From Acetobacter orientalis (GTDB taxonomy: Bacteria > Pseudomonadota > Alphaproteobacteria > Acetobacterales > Acetobacteraceae), in contig NZ_BAMX01000020.1 in assembly GCF_000963965.1 (NCBI RefSeq), positions 1 through 64,000 of the forward strand: DNA of 64,000 bases, in the 5' to 3' direction. The translations under genes and the position numbers were made by a program. Each line of letters begins with the position of its first letter. Positions within the stretch are counted from its first letter, which is position 1. Below, one piece after another: positions 34,729 to 44,161 of this stretch. The notes under the pieces were generated by a model that was not told the DNA's origin, did not search any database, and saw nothing but the letters and a program-made list of their open reading frames with translations.

Positions 34729-36120
34729 ATGGCTTACGCGACAACAAACCCCTACACCGGGGAAGTGCTGGCGACTTTCCCTGAAGCCACGGATCAGGAC
34801 GTACAGACCGCACTTTCCGAAGCCTATGCCGCTTTTGAAAAATGGCGCGAAACATCTTTTGAAGAACGCGCCCGCGTTATGACAGCAGCCGGGGCTATTT
34901 TGCGCCGCGATGTTGAAAAATATGCCCGCCTTGGCACACTTGAAATGGGCAAAACATTTGAAGAATCGAAGAAAGAAGTTATTCTTTCTGCTGAAATTTT
35001 CGAATATTATGCAAAATATGCCCAAGAGCTTCTTAAGCCAGAAGCCCTGCCCGTAGCCGACCCGGCAGAAGGCAAAGCCACGCTAGTACACGAACCCCTT
35101 GGTATTGTGTTTGCCATTGAGCCATGGAACTTCCCGTTCTATCAGGTTGTGCGCATTATTGCCCCGCAACTTTCTGCTGGTAATGCTGTGCTGCTTAAGC
35201 ATGCCTCTAACCTGCCGCAGTGCGCTGCCGCCTGCGATGACCTGATGATTGAGGCTGGCTTGCCTAAAGGGTTGTTCCGCAACCTTTATGCTGCACGCCC
35301 CCACACCGCCATGATTTTGAATGACCCGCGCGTGTGCGGCGTAGCCCTTACCGGCTCTGAAGGTGCTGGCACCATTATTGCTGGCGTTGCAGGCAAAGCG
35401 CTGAAAAAAGCCACCATGGAACTGGGTGGGGCAGACGCCTTTATTGTGCTAGACGATGCCGATGTAGAAAAAGCCGCCAAGTGGGCTGTTATTGGCCGCC
35501 ACTGGAATGCTGGGCAGGTTTGTGTTTCTGCAAAACGGATTATTGTAGCAGAGAGCGTTTATGACCGTTTTGTAGAGCTTTATAAAAAAGGCGTTGCAGA
35601 CCTTAAAGCCGGTGACCCAATGGACGCCAGCACCACGTTGGCCCCCCTGTGCTCACGCGCTGCAGTAGATGACCTGCACAACCAAGTAACCGCCGCCATT
35701 AACCATGGTGCAAAAGTTGAAGTTATTGGGCCAGAAGTACCGGGTAAAGGCGCCTTCTTCCGCCCGCTGCTGATGACCGGCCTTGATGGCGATAACGAAG
35801 CCCGCCACTGGGAATTTTTTGGCCCGGTAACGCAGCTTTACCGCGCTAAAGATGAAGCTGATGCCGTGCGTATTGCCAACGACTCACCTTACGGGTTGGG
35901 TGGTGCGGTCTTTACCAAAGACGAAGCACGCGGCGCACGCGTTGCCGCTAAAATTCGCACAGGTATGGTGTTTATTAACCACCCGCTGGTGCCAAAAGCA
36001 GACCTGCCATTTGGCGGCATTGCACGCTCTGGTTATGGGCGTGAGCTTATTGGCCTTGGTATTAAAGAGTTTGTAAACCACAAGCTCATTAATATTGTGG
36101 ATATTGACGCACCGTTCTAA
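34729..36120 (+). CDS. gabD: NAD(P)-dependent succinate-semialdehyde dehydrogenase-type aldehyde dehydrogenase
   Basis: A 463-residue aldehyde dehydrogenase that oxidises an aldehyde to the acid with NAD(P). It has the FEKWRETSFEERARVM opening, PWNFPFYQV of the NAD-binding domain, ELGGADAFIVLDDAD with the general-base Glu, and NAGQVCVSAKR with the catalytic Cys. FGGIARSGYGRELIGLGIKEFVN closes the protein, the GabD/SSADH-type C-terminus (shown in part as FGGIARSGYGRELIG). ATG 34729 with GAGGTAAAA upstream is chosen, since the 15 codons before it are outside the family. In acetic acid bacteria this class serves the GABA shunt or the succinyl-semialdehyde route of the modified TCA cycle. The substrate is inferred from similarity. 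Confidence 0.88.
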   Translation: MAYATTNPYTGEVLATFPEATDQDVQTALSEAYAAFEKWRETSFEERARVMTAAGAILRRDVEKYARLGTLEMGKTFEESKKEVILSAEIFEYYAKYAQELLKPEALPVADPAEGKATLVHEPLGIVFAIEPWNFPFYQVVRIIAPQLSAGNAVLLKHASNLPQCAAACDDLMIEAGLPKGLFRNLYAARPHTAMILNDPRVCGVALTGSEGAGTIIAGVAGKALKKATMELGGADAFIVLDDADVEKAAKWAVIGRHWNAGQVCVSAKRIIVAESVYDRFVELYKKGVADLKAGDPMDASTTLAPLCSRAAVDDLHNQVTAAINHGAKVEVIGPEVPGKGAFFRPLLMTGLDGDNEARHWEFFGPVTQLYRAKDEADAVRIANDSPYGLGGAVFTKDEARGARVAAKIRTGMVFINHPLVPKADLPFGGIARSGYGRELIGLGIKEFVNHKLINIVDIDAPF

Positions 36121-36131
36121 GCAGAACCCGG

Positions 36132-36163
36132 CAGCAGGCGTGTAAAAGCGCCTGCTGTTTTTT
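36132..36163 (+). terminator. Terminator after the aldehyde dehydrogenase
   Basis: CAGCAGGCG (36132-36140) and CGCCTGCTG (36149-36157) form a perfect 9-bp GC-rich stem with an 8-nt loop, followed by six Ts. This is a textbook factor-independent terminator. Confidence 0.9.
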
Positions 36164-36273
36164 GTTATTTTTCTTAAAAACAAAAATTTTTACACCTTCT
36201 TTATGAAGCGTGGTTTTGCACGGGCATAAGAACCCCTGCCCCGTCTTACTTTTGGAAAAGGCGCATACACCAG

Positions 36274-37566
36274 ATGGCATCCAAATCTGAAATTCTTATT
36301 GTTGGTGGTGGGGTGGCTGGTCTGGCCCTTGCAACACGTTTGGGTAAAAGCCTTGGCCGACACGGAAAAGCGCGTATTACGTTAGTAGATAAAAGTTTTT
36401 CGCATGTCTGGAAGCCCATGCTGCACTGCTTTGCCGCAGGCACGGTGCTGAACGAAAACGACCGGATTAGCTTTATTTCTCAAGCCAGCAGCCACCATTT
36501 TGAATTTTGGCCCGGTGAGGTTGTGTCTGTTGACCGAGACAAACGCGAGGTGGTTTTAAGCCCCCTCCATGCCTCTGACGGCACTAAAGTGCTCGAAAGC
36601 CGTACCCTAACCTATGATGCCATTGTGCTGGCCGTAGGGAGCTGCGCCAACGATTTTGGCACACCCGGCGTTAAAGAAAACTGCTTATTTATTGATAACC
36701 TGATTGAAGCCAACGCCTTTAATGAAAAATTCAGAATGGAAATTCTGAAATCTTTTGCCAATAGCTCACAGCTTGATATTGCCATTGTGGGCGGTGGCGC
36801 TACGGGCACCCAACTTGCCGCAGAATTGCATAAATCTTTAGAGATTGTTGACCCCGTAAGCCTGCACGCTTTTGGAAAAAAGCCCCCTAAACTACGCGTA
36901 ACGCTTTTACAGTCTGGCCCGCGTATTTTACCGGCCTTTCCCGAATCTGTCTCGGTTGCGGCACAGCAGGAGCTGGAGCGTTTGGGGGTTAATGTCTGCA
37001 CCTCCTCTCGCGTGGCATCGGCTGATGCCACTGGCTTTACCTTAAAAGATGGCACCCATGTTAATGCGACACTTCGCGTTTGGGCGGCAGGGGTTAAAGC
37101 CCCAGACGTAACCAAGGCCTATGGTGGTCTGTCTTTAAACAAATCTGGCCAAATACTGGTTAAACCCAACCTAAGCTCTGTTGATGATGACAGAATTTTT
37201 GCAATGGGAGACTGCTCTTTTATTACCGATGAACCCCTACCAGCGACCGCGCAAGTGGCACGCCAGCAGGCCCACCACCTTGCCCAGCATTTACCTGCGT
37301 GGTTAGAGCACGGTAAAAATGTGCCATCCTGCATTTTTCATAACAAAGGGGCTATTGTGGCCTTGGGTAATTATAATGGGTGGGCAGCCTTACCGGGCGG
37401 CACTGTTTTAGGTGGGGGTATTATGCATGGGCTTTCGGCCCGGTTGGGGCATATTATGCTCTACCGCAAGCACCAGATTGAGCTTTTTGGGTATTACCGG
37501 GGGCTGGCCTCTATTTTAGCAGACTGGATAGAGGGCATTATTCGCCCCCCTGTTAGACTAGATTAA
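36274..37566 (+). CDS. ndh: Type II NADH dehydrogenase (NDH-2)
   Basis: A 430-residue FAD-dependent NADH:quinone oxidoreductase at the inner membrane that feeds ubiquinone without pumping protons. The FAD-binding Rossmann motif is ILIVGGGVAGLALA (7-20). The second, NADH-binding Rossmann motif is IAIVGGGATGTQLAAEL near residue 170. The flavin-binding RIFAMGDCS lies near 310, and AQVARQQAHHLAQHL contacts the quinone pocket. The C-terminus (IIRPPVRLD) follows an amphipathic segment used for membrane association. Length and motif order are those of NDH-2. Respiratory chains of acetic acid bacteria rely strongly on this enzyme. Confidence 0.92.
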   Translation: MASKSEILIVGGGVAGLALATRLGKSLGRHGKARITLVDKSFSHVWKPMLHCFAAGTVLNENDRISFISQASSHHFEFWPGEVVSVDRDKREVVLSPLHASDGTKVLESRTLTYDAIVLAVGSCANDFGTPGVKENCLFIDNLIEANAFNEKFRMEILKSFANSSQLDIAIVGGGATGTQLAAELHKSLEIVDPVSLHAFGKKPPKLRVTLLQSGPRILPAFPESVSVAAQQELERLGVNVCTSSRVASADATGFTLKDGTHVNATLRVWAAGVKAPDVTKAYGGLSLNKSGQILVKPNLSSVDDDRIFAMGDCSFITDEPLPATAQVARQQAHHLAQHLPAWLEHGKNVPSCIFHNKGAIVALGNYNGWAALPGGTVLGGGIMHGLSARLGHIMLYRKHQIELFGYYRGLASILADWIEGIIRPPVRLD

Positions 37567-37571
37567 AGCAC

Positions 37572-38171
37572 TTAGGGCAAACCTTTAAGTAAAACGCTAG
37601 AGGTTTGCCATGCCACTTCAAACGGTTGTGCGTTTTTAGTAATTTTAACCATAAGTGTGGCCCCCAGCCATGTTTGGTACAAAGCCGCCGCCAGCATAGG
37701 GGCTGGAAGTGTTTGGCATAGCGAGCCATCTTGCTGGCCGTTTTGTATAACCTGTGCCAAACGCTCAATAACGCGGGCTGTACCACGCTGCATAATCTGG
37801 CGCATAGTTTCTGAAAGATCTGCTATTTCAGCGGCTAATTTTACAATCAGGCATTTGTCGCCCACTTTGCCATCTGTGTGCGTGTTGCGCCAAAACTCCA
37901 AATAACTACAGATTTTTTCGTAGCCATTGTGGTGAGGGGCCGCAAATAGAGTCTCTAATGTGGCAAGGTAGTCTGTAATATACAGGCTCAATAATTCCTC
38001 ACCAAAATGCTCCTTAGAGTTAAAATAATGGTAAAATGACCCCTTGGGTATGCGGGCCTGCACCAATATTTGTGCAATACCCACAGCAGAAAACCCGCGC
38101 GCACCAATAAGGGGGCGGGCGCTGTCAAGAATACTGCGTTTAGCACTTTCGTGTTTGTTGGGCACAGTCAT
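37572..38171 (-). CDS. TetR-family transcriptional regulator
   Basis: A 199-residue TetR-type repressor. The N-terminal HTH reads ILDSARPLIGARGFSAVGIAQIL, then ARIPKGSFYHYFNSKEHFGEEL, the standard TetR signature (key part PKGSFYHYFNSKE). The C-terminal half is a helical ligand-binding and dimerisation domain without recognisable ligand residues. It is convergent with ndh, only 5 nt apart, and divergent from the OprB porin gene 275 nt away, which could be one of its targets. The ligand is unknown. Confidence 0.88.
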   Translation of the reverse strand: MTVPNKHESAKRSILDSARPLIGARGFSAVGIAQILVQARIPKGSFYHYFNSKEHFGEELLSLYITDYLATLETLFAAPHHNGYEKICSYLEFWRNTHTDGKVGDKCLIVKLAAEIADLSETMRQIMQRGTARVIERLAQVIQNGQQDGSLCQTLPAPMLAAALYQTWLGATLMVKITKNAQPFEVAWQTSSVLLKGLP

Positions 38172-38445
38172 GGCGGCAAGGGGTTTCCGGCATTGGGTAT
38201 AAGGGGGCTACCCTTGATAGGCGCACCGGGCAGTTGGTGCAATGGAGCCACCCAACACCAGCTATGCACGCCCCAAAAGGTAGCACTTTATGCGACACAG
38301 CCTTGTGCCCAGCCCCTTACGCTATGGGGTTGCCCAACACGGCCTTGCTCTATATTTTTACCCAAAGGGTTAACGTGCAACCACACCAGCACATACCCGA
38401 GCTGCGTAAGCTACTGGATATTTTTGCAAAAGGGGTGGAACACTG

Positions 38446-39927
38446 GTGAAGGCTTTTTTACCGCAGGCCTTACGCTTTGTTACCCCCACATGCCTGCTCG
38501 CCACTGGCCTAGGCGCAGCCCTGCTGGCCAGCACAGTGCCCAGTTGGGCCGCGACGGTACCCCTTGCAACCGATATTTTGCCATCTGGCGTGCCCCTCCC
38601 TGTGCCCGCACCCAGCTTTGTGCGCCCCCCAGAAGATAGCAGCACCGAACTACTTGGCCATGCCGGTGGCGCACGAGACTGGCTGGCCCGCCAAGGCGTA
38701 AGCCTAACCATACAAGACGTAGAAGAAATATGGGGCTTACCCGCAGGCGGCACGCAACGGGGCGCCACTTATGATGGCATGACCGCAGCCGCCCTTATGC
38801 TTGATACCCAGCCCCTGTTTGGCCTTAAAAACGGCCTGTTTAATATAAGTGCCCTGCAAATACGGGGCCGTTCTTTTACAGCCGAGCGTTTGGGTGCGCT
38901 TAATACCGTAAGCGGCTACGATGCAGGCCGCTCTACCCGGTTGTTTGAGCTGTGGTACGAGCAAGGGTTTTTAAATAACCACCTCAATGTGCGTGTAGGC
39001 TCGCTTGACCTAGATACTGAATTTTTGGTGAGCCAGAACGCCTCGTTTTTTCTTAACTCCAGCTTTGGCTGGCCGCTTTCTACCTCGAGCAATTTATATT
39101 CTGGTGGGCCATCTTGGCCTTTTTCAGCATTGGGGGGGCGTATAAAATGGACACCTGCCCAGCCCCTTGTGCTTATGGGGGCCATAACAGATGACAACCC
39201 AACCCAAGGCCCATTTTATAGCACCATAAGCCCTACCGAACGCGACCCCTCTGGCACAACATTTTCAACCCATGGTGGGGTGCTCTTTATGGGAGAAGCC
39301 CAATTATGGCTGGATATGGCCCGCCAGCTAGCCGGGCCAGACGCCCCCGCCCTGCCCGGCACATGGAAGCTGGGCGGCCTGTATGATACTGGCCGCTTTC
39401 CTGACCAGCGTTACGATGCCAACGGCACACTTCTGGCCAGCCCAGACAGTTCTGGCGCACCCTATTACCACCACGGCAACTGGATACTCTATGCGGTTAT
39501 AGACCAGATGATATGGCGCAAGGCCAAAAACTCCGGCAAAACCATCAACTTTTTTGCCCGTGCTATTGCCGCCAACCAGACCCGCAACCAATTTGCTTTT
39601 GAAATACAAAGCGGCTTTACTTTTGATGAACTCCTGCCCGACCGCCCAGATGACACGATTGGTATAGCGTGGGGCACTAGCCTTTATAGTGCACAAGCCC
39701 GCCACTATGCCCAAGATAGCGTGCGCCTAGGCACAAGCCAGCCTTACAGCCTAACGCCCGAGCACCATTTTGAACTTACCTACCAAGCCGCTGTCACACC
39801 CTACCTTATTGTGCAGCCCGATTTTCAGTATTTCATGCATGTAGGTGGCACCACACAAGACCCCACAACCGGCAAACGGATACATAATGGCGTTGTGGCC
39901 GGGCTAAACATAACCACCACATTTTAA
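38446..39927 (+). CDS. oprB: OprB-family carbohydrate-selective porin
   Basis: A 493-residue outer-membrane porin for sugar uptake. A signal peptide ends near PSWAA. A helical segment follows, then repeated beta-strands of the OprB type: YDGMTAAALMLDTQPLFGL, GLFNISALQIRG, ELWYEQGFLNNHLNVRVGSL, FNRSTPFSALGGRIKW-like SWPFSALGGRIKW, and a terminal AGLNITTTF with C-terminal Phe. The start is GTG with GGGGTGGA upstream. It is divergent from a TetR regulator. In acetic acid bacteria OprB proteins import glucose and related sugars for periplasmic dehydrogenases. Its exact sugar is unknown. Confidence 0.92.
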   Translation: MKAFLPQALRFVTPTCLLATGLGAALLASTVPSWAATVPLATDILPSGVPLPVPAPSFVRPPEDSSTELLGHAGGARDWLARQGVSLTIQDVEEIWGLPAGGTQRGATYDGMTAAALMLDTQPLFGLKNGLFNISALQIRGRSFTAERLGALNTVSGYDAGRSTRLFELWYEQGFLNNHLNVRVGSLDLDTEFLVSQNASFFLNSSFGWPLSTSSNLYSGGPSWPFSALGGRIKWTPAQPLVLMGAITDDNPTQGPFYSTISPTERDPSGTTFSTHGGVLFMGEAQLWLDMARQLAGPDAPALPGTWKLGGLYDTGRFPDQRYDANGTLLASPDSSGAPYYHHGNWILYAVIDQMIWRKAKNSGKTINFFARAIAANQTRNQFAFEIQSGFTFDELLPDRPDDTIGIAWGTSLYSAQARHYAQDSVRLGTSQPYSLTPEHHFELTYQAAVTPYLIVQPDFQYFMHVGGTTQDPTTGKRIHNGVVAGLNITTTF

Positions 39928-40059
39928 AGGGTTTTAGCCGCAACAGGGCTGAGAGTGCGGCCTAGGCGTTAATTTAATGGAAACGTCAATTTTTACCCCT
40001 GCTTAAGGCTTTATACTACCCCGTTATGTGAAACACGCTGCAACGAAAGGCAGGACGTG

Positions 40060-40989
40060 ATGGGTGAGGGGCAGGCTGAGGCTATGAGCAACACAACAAA
40101 CGCACAAAGCATGGAACGCGAGCATATTCGCCGCGAAATTATTGATGATTTGGACGAAGAATTTGAACTCTCTTTGGAAGAAGAAGCCGTAGGTGGCACA
40201 CTTGGCGCGGCTGACCGGGCCTTTAGGCGCACCTACTTTAAAGAGCTTATTCGCCTACAAGGTGAGCTGGTTAAACTGCAAGACTGGGTTAAAGCCACAG
40301 GCCACCGTGTTGTTGTTATTTTTGAAGGGCGCGATGCCGCAGGTAAAGGCGGCGCCATTAAGCGCATTACCCAACGCCTTAACCCCCGTATTTGCCGCGT
40401 AGCCGCCCTGCCCGCCCCCAACGACCGTGAACGTACCCAGTGGTATTTCCAACGTTATGTGGCACAGCTACCCGCCGCAGGCGAAATTGTGCTGTTTGAC
40501 CGCAGTTGGTACAACCGCGCAGGCGTTGAGCGCGTGATGGGTTTTTGCACAGACGAAGACTACGAAGAATTTTACCGCAGCGTGCCAGAATTTGAGCGCA
40601 TGCTGGTGCGTAGCGGCATACAAATTATAAAATACTGGTTTTCTATTACGGATGAAGAGCAGGAAATGCGCTTTAGAGCCCGTATTGAAGACCCCTTGAA
40701 GCAATGGAAACTCTCCCCCATGGATTTGGAGAGCCGCAGCCGTTGGGAACGCTACACAACCGCCAAAGAAACCATGCTGGAACGCTCCAGCATTGCAGAA
40801 GCCCCATGGTGGGTGGTGCAAGCTGTTGATAAAAAACGCGCGCGCCTTAACTGCATTGCGCACCTGCTGGCACAAGTGCCCTATGAGCCGGTTGAACACC
40901 CCGAGGTAACCCTACCCCCGCGTGTGTACCACCCAGACTATGAGCGCCAACCCACGCCCGACTCTATGATTGTGCCTGAAGTTTACTAA
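40060..40989 (+). CDS. ppk2: Polyphosphate kinase 2
   Basis: A 309-residue class I PPK2 that uses polyphosphate to phosphorylate nucleoside diphosphates. Walker A is FEGRDAAGKGGAIKRI near residues 88-103. Walker B-like LFDRSWYNRAGVERVMGF lies near 146-163. The lid module has RARIEDPLKQWKLSPMD, and RWERYTTAKETML follows. The start is at ATG 40060, with AAGGCAGGA upstream. An adjacent GTG and an ATG 24 nt further in are alternatives. The acidic N-terminal stretch (DDLDEEFELSLEEE) is family-typical. It is monocistronic and convergent with the autotransporter. Confidence 0.93.
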   Translation: MGEGQAEAMSNTTNAQSMEREHIRREIIDDLDEEFELSLEEEAVGGTLGAADRAFRRTYFKELIRLQGELVKLQDWVKATGHRVVVIFEGRDAAGKGGAIKRITQRLNPRICRVAALPAPNDRERTQWYFQRYVAQLPAAGEIVLFDRSWYNRAGVERVMGFCTDEDYEEFYRSVPEFERMLVRSGIQIIKYWFSITDEEQEMRFRARIEDPLKQWKLSPMDLESRSRWERYTTAKETMLERSSIAEAPWWVVQAVDKKRARLNCIAHLLAQVPYEPVEHPEVTLPPRVYHPDYERQPTPDSMIVPEVY

Positions 40990-40999
40990 GCCTTTTATG

Positions 41000-41035
41000 C
41001 AAAAAGGTCTGGCAGGAGAAACCCCTGCCAGACCT
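41000..41035 (-). terminator. Terminator after the autotransporter gene
   Basis: AGGTCTGGCAGG (41005-41016) and CCTGCCAGACCT (41024-41035) make a perfect 12-bp stem with a 7-nt loop. On the minus strand the stem is followed by UUUUU, so it ends the autotransporter transcript. The same stem may also slow transcripts coming from ppk2. Confidence 0.85.
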
Positions 41036-41061
41036 GATGCAAGCCTTGTTTTAAGAAACAA

Positions 41062-43845
41062 CTAGAACTTAAGAACAAGATTGCCACGTGCACCGCTATT
41101 AAGAGACTGCACGCCATATTGCCCAATGTAAGACACACCGATATCGATCCGGTCTGTTAGTTTTGCGGTCAAACCCGCATTGACCACCGCTGAATCTTGC
41201 GACAAAGGCACACCTGCAATATCCATAACGCCACTATTGGTGCCAATAAAGGTTTCATGCAGGGTTGGTGTTGTCAGGCCAAAGGCATGGCGATAGGCCA
41301 GCGAAAAATGTGGCACCAAGCGTGTTTGCCCAGCCTGATACCATGTTGCCGCCCTAAAGCCGAACGTGGCAAAAGTTACCCCTGTATCTGTGCCATGGCC
41401 ATGTAGGGCAGACGTACCGCCATATTCATTAAATTTTTTGGTTTTAAGGTTTACATACGCCACATTACCAAAGGGCTCAAACACACCACGCTGGCCTACG
41501 GGCACTTTATACCCGACCTCACCAAAGCCTTGCGCTGTGCCGCCATTATAACTGCTGTGCAGGCGGTCATGGTATCCAACAAAATTAACATCTCGTGTTA
41601 TGCTCATCAGGTTCCAGCTATAAGACCCACCAAAGCGGAAGTTAAAGCGGCCCCAATGGTGGCCAGAATAAGCACCAACAGAAATATTATTGCTATTACC
41701 TGAAGAATTACGACCACCCCCCACATCAAACATGGAGCGGCCATACCCCGCCATAAGGCCCAAACGCCAGTTATCTGTTACCAGTGTATCTAACCCAAGT
41801 ACCACGCCTGTTGTGGTAGAATGCATACCTGCGGCGTTGCTGTCTGTGCGGTTATGGCCAAAGCTGCCATAGCCCTCGCCCCAAAAAGCAGAACGATGTG
41901 CGGTGCAGCCATCTTTGGTTTTACCGCCCTTTAAGCCCACAGTGCGAATGGTGTTGTCACTCACACTGCCATCACATTCAGCCGTATCGAGGCGGTCGAG
42001 AACAGCTTGACGGACAAAGAAACTATCTTGAATAAGTGCTGTGCGGGCAGAGGCATGTACCTCGCCTGAAAGGGCATTCATGGCGTGGCGGGCTTGTGCA
42101 GGGTCTAGTTGCTCAACGGCCTGTATCATCTCGTTCCGTTCAGGCAGTTTGTCCAGTGCTCGTGCGTTTTCAATCTCGTTACGTGTGGTTGCAACCGATG
42201 AAAATAGCACGCTGTTTCTGAGCATCATAACGTTTAGGTCGTTATAATAATAAAAGAGCCGAGGCGAGAGAAACGTGTAAGGGTTATTAATATTGCCGGT
42301 TAGGGTGTAACTTCTATCTGTAAAGCCACCGGCCGCCGTTACCACCGTATAATACTGGTGGGCGCGCAGAGCATCTGCAGGTGTCATGCTAGGTGACACG
42401 GTGCCAGATACCGCAGCCGTGCCTGTTACATTCACTTTACCAGACTGGATTTGGCTATACGTTATGCCGTCCATATTCAAAGTTTGGCCAGTTTTTTGGC
42501 CGTTACCCTCAACGGTTATGGCAGACCCCTGCCCCAAAGTGAGGTTACCGTTAACCGTAAGCACACCTGTTGGCCCGGTAGGTGAAAGAGTGGCGTTTTG
42601 CTGTATGTCTGTTGTGCCAACAGCCCCTGTGCCAGAGAGCTTGGCCCCGCTTTGCACAGTAACAGCAGACGGCGCAATAGAACCAACAACATCTAAAGTA
42701 CCAGCAGCAACAGTTGTAGCCCCAGTATAGCTATTATCTGACGTAATAACAGTCGTACCCGGGCCAACCTGATTTAAAACACCGCTGCCACTCATGCTTT
42801 GCGATAAGGTTACGGTATTGCTATGGTTAATGTTTAAGGTGCCATTATTTACAATCGTGCTTGTGTTCGCAATGCTGCCGGTTTCTCCGCCATTCCCTAA
42901 GGTAAGGCTGGCACCTTCAATTGTTGTAGAGCCAGTATAAACGCTCTCTCCGGTTAACACCTCATTGCCGCCTGCAATCAGCAAAGAACCAGAGCCAGCC
43001 AAACGGCCTGAATATGTATCTTGCGCATTATTAAGCGTAAGTTGGCCACTTAATGTGCCATCAGCCGTACCAGATAGAGAGGCAGCCTGTGTGCCACCCT
43101 GTAGCACCTCAAACGTACCGCCATTAGCCTGCATAGTGCCCGCAATACTGGCAGATACAGACGTAGAGCTACCATCTTGCATGGTTAAATTGCCGCCAAT
43201 GGTACTATTATTATTAATAAGCGCAGCCCCAGAGTTAACGACATCTTTTTCCATAGAGGCGTTATCGGCTGTTAGGGTGTTACTATTGGTCACAACACCC
43301 GTAACAGAGGCATAAGACAGCGTTGCAACACCGGAATTGTTCAAATTACCGTTCAGGGTTTCATTAACCGCTGTAAACGTGCCATTTTGTGCGTTGTTAA
43401 CCGTACCCGTTATTGTACCTTGGGAAACAAGCGCTGCACTAGAGTTTGTTACGTCACCTACTATTGCCCCTTTGGTTTGTGCAAAGGTGCCACCGTTTTG
43501 GTTAACAACATTCCCTTGAATGTTGCCACCCGTTATCATGGCAGAGCCACTGTTTATGATGTTGCTCCAAAAATTTATATATGTGCTGGCCAACGTGCCG
43601 GTATTATTTGTTTGCCCAACAATACTGGAGTTTCCGGAAATATTCGTAAAACCATTGTTATATAAATTTTTGATAGAAAAATTAGTAACGGTTAGCGTTT
43701 GGCCTGCGCCCACCGTATAGTCTTGCACCTGGGCATACCCCTTTTGTGCCAGAAGCCCACTCTCAAGCGGTACGGCACACACAAGTGCTGAAAGCCCAAG
43801 AAGCCTCTTTTTAAAAAGAGCTGAGCAAAGCTGATGACGCCGCAT
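41062..43845 (-). CDS. Type Va autotransporter with repeat-rich beta-helix passenger
   Basis: A protein of about 927 residues. After a signal peptide (LLGLSALVCAV), the passenger is built of Asn/Gly/Thr/Ser-rich repeats such as VVNQNGG, VTNSSAALVSQ and VNNAQNGTFTA. It continues into autotransporter-associated repeats (SYTGATTVAAGTLDV, VYTGSTTIEGASLTLG), which predict a right-handed beta-helix. The C-terminal 290 residues form the 12-stranded autotransporter barrel (SAFWGEGYGSFG at its start and a terminal GNLVLKF). The frame is open to 43923; ATG 43845 has AGGGAA 9 nt upstream and is preferred. The gene is downstream of the fecIR pair. No enzymatic motif was seen in the passenger, so adhesion or aggregation is likely. 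Confidence 0.88.
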   Translation of the reverse strand: MRRHQLCSALFKKRLLGLSALVCAVPLESGLLAQKGYAQVQDYTVGAGQTLTVTNFSIKNLYNNGFTNISGNSSIVGQTNNTGTLASTYINFWSNIINSGSAMITGGNIQGNVVNQNGGTFAQTKGAIVGDVTNSSAALVSQGTITGTVNNAQNGTFTAVNETLNGNLNNSGVATLSYASVTGVVTNSNTLTADNASMEKDVVNSGAALINNNSTIGGNLTMQDGSSTSVSASIAGTMQANGGTFEVLQGGTQAASLSGTADGTLSGQLTLNNAQDTYSGRLAGSGSLLIAGGNEVLTGESVYTGSTTIEGASLTLGNGGETGSIANTSTIVNNGTLNINHSNTVTLSQSMSGSGVLNQVGPGTTVITSDNSYTGATTVAAGTLDVVGSIAPSAVTVQSGAKLSGTGAVGTTDIQQNATLSPTGPTGVLTVNGNLTLGQGSAITVEGNGQKTGQTLNMDGITYSQIQSGKVNVTGTAAVSGTVSPSMTPADALRAHQYYTVVTAAGGFTDRSYTLTGNINNPYTFLSPRLFYYYNDLNVMMLRNSVLFSSVATTRNEIENARALDKLPERNEMIQAVEQLDPAQARHAMNALSGEVHASARTALIQDSFFVRQAVLDRLDTAECDGSVSDNTIRTVGLKGGKTKDGCTAHRSAFWGEGYGSFGHNRTDSNAAGMHSTTTGVVLGLDTLVTDNWRLGLMAGYGRSMFDVGGGRNSSGNSNNISVGAYSGHHWGRFNFRFGGSYSWNLMSITRDVNFVGYHDRLHSSYNGGTAQGFGEVGYKVPVGQRGVFEPFGNVAYVNLKTKKFNEYGGTSALHGHGTDTGVTFATFGFRAATWYQAGQTRLVPHFSLAYRHAFGLTTPTLHETFIGTNSGVMDIAGVPLSQDSAVVNAGLTAKLTDRIDIGVSYIGQYGVQSLNSGARGNLVLKF

Positions 43846-44090
43846 GCGGGCTGTTCCCTTCAATATGAAACGTGTGCAGCAGCGCATGATGCAAGAGCCG
43901 TTTAAATGCAGCATGACTGCCATTATTCTAAGGGACAGTAAAATTAGGAACGTTAAAATTTTGCCAATATTTTGGCGTTTTTATAAATAATTTTGAACTA
44001 TATCTTGCCGTTTATTAGTTATTATTTCAATTTTATCTAAATAATTGCTCTTGTGTTTTTTTCTTTTTAACAGGTATAAGATTTTATTGT

Positions 44091-44113
44091 TGCGTTATAT
44101 TAAATATAACGCA
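44091..44113. promoter_or_regulatory. 23-bp perfect palindrome between fecR and the autotransporter
   Basis: TGCGTTATATT (44091-44101) and AATATAACGCA (44103-44113) are perfect inverted copies around one A. It lies about 245 bases before the preferred autotransporter start and 36 bases after the fecR stop. It may be an operator for the autotransporter or part of a terminator. Confidence 0.5.
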
Positions 44114-44132
44114 GACCGGCCTGAAATGGTCT

Positions 44133-44161
44133 TTATGAAGCCTATTTCTCAGGCTTCATAA
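44133..44161 (-). terminator. Stem-loop overlapping the fecR stop
   Basis: TTATGAAGCCT (44133-44143) and AGGCTTCATAA (44151-44161) form an 11-bp stem with a 7-nt loop. The right arm includes the fecR stop codon. There is no U tract on the minus strand, so termination would be weak or factor-dependent. Confidence 0.5.

Noticed and set aside
38070-38639. Open frame of 189 codons on the plus strand across the TetR/OprB intergenic region
   Set aside because: It overlaps the TetR gene and the OprB signal-peptide region in another frame, shows no domain and has an unnatural residue composition.
42965-43315. Plus-strand frames opposite the autotransporter passenger
   Set aside because: They come from the repetitive low-complexity passenger read in antisense.
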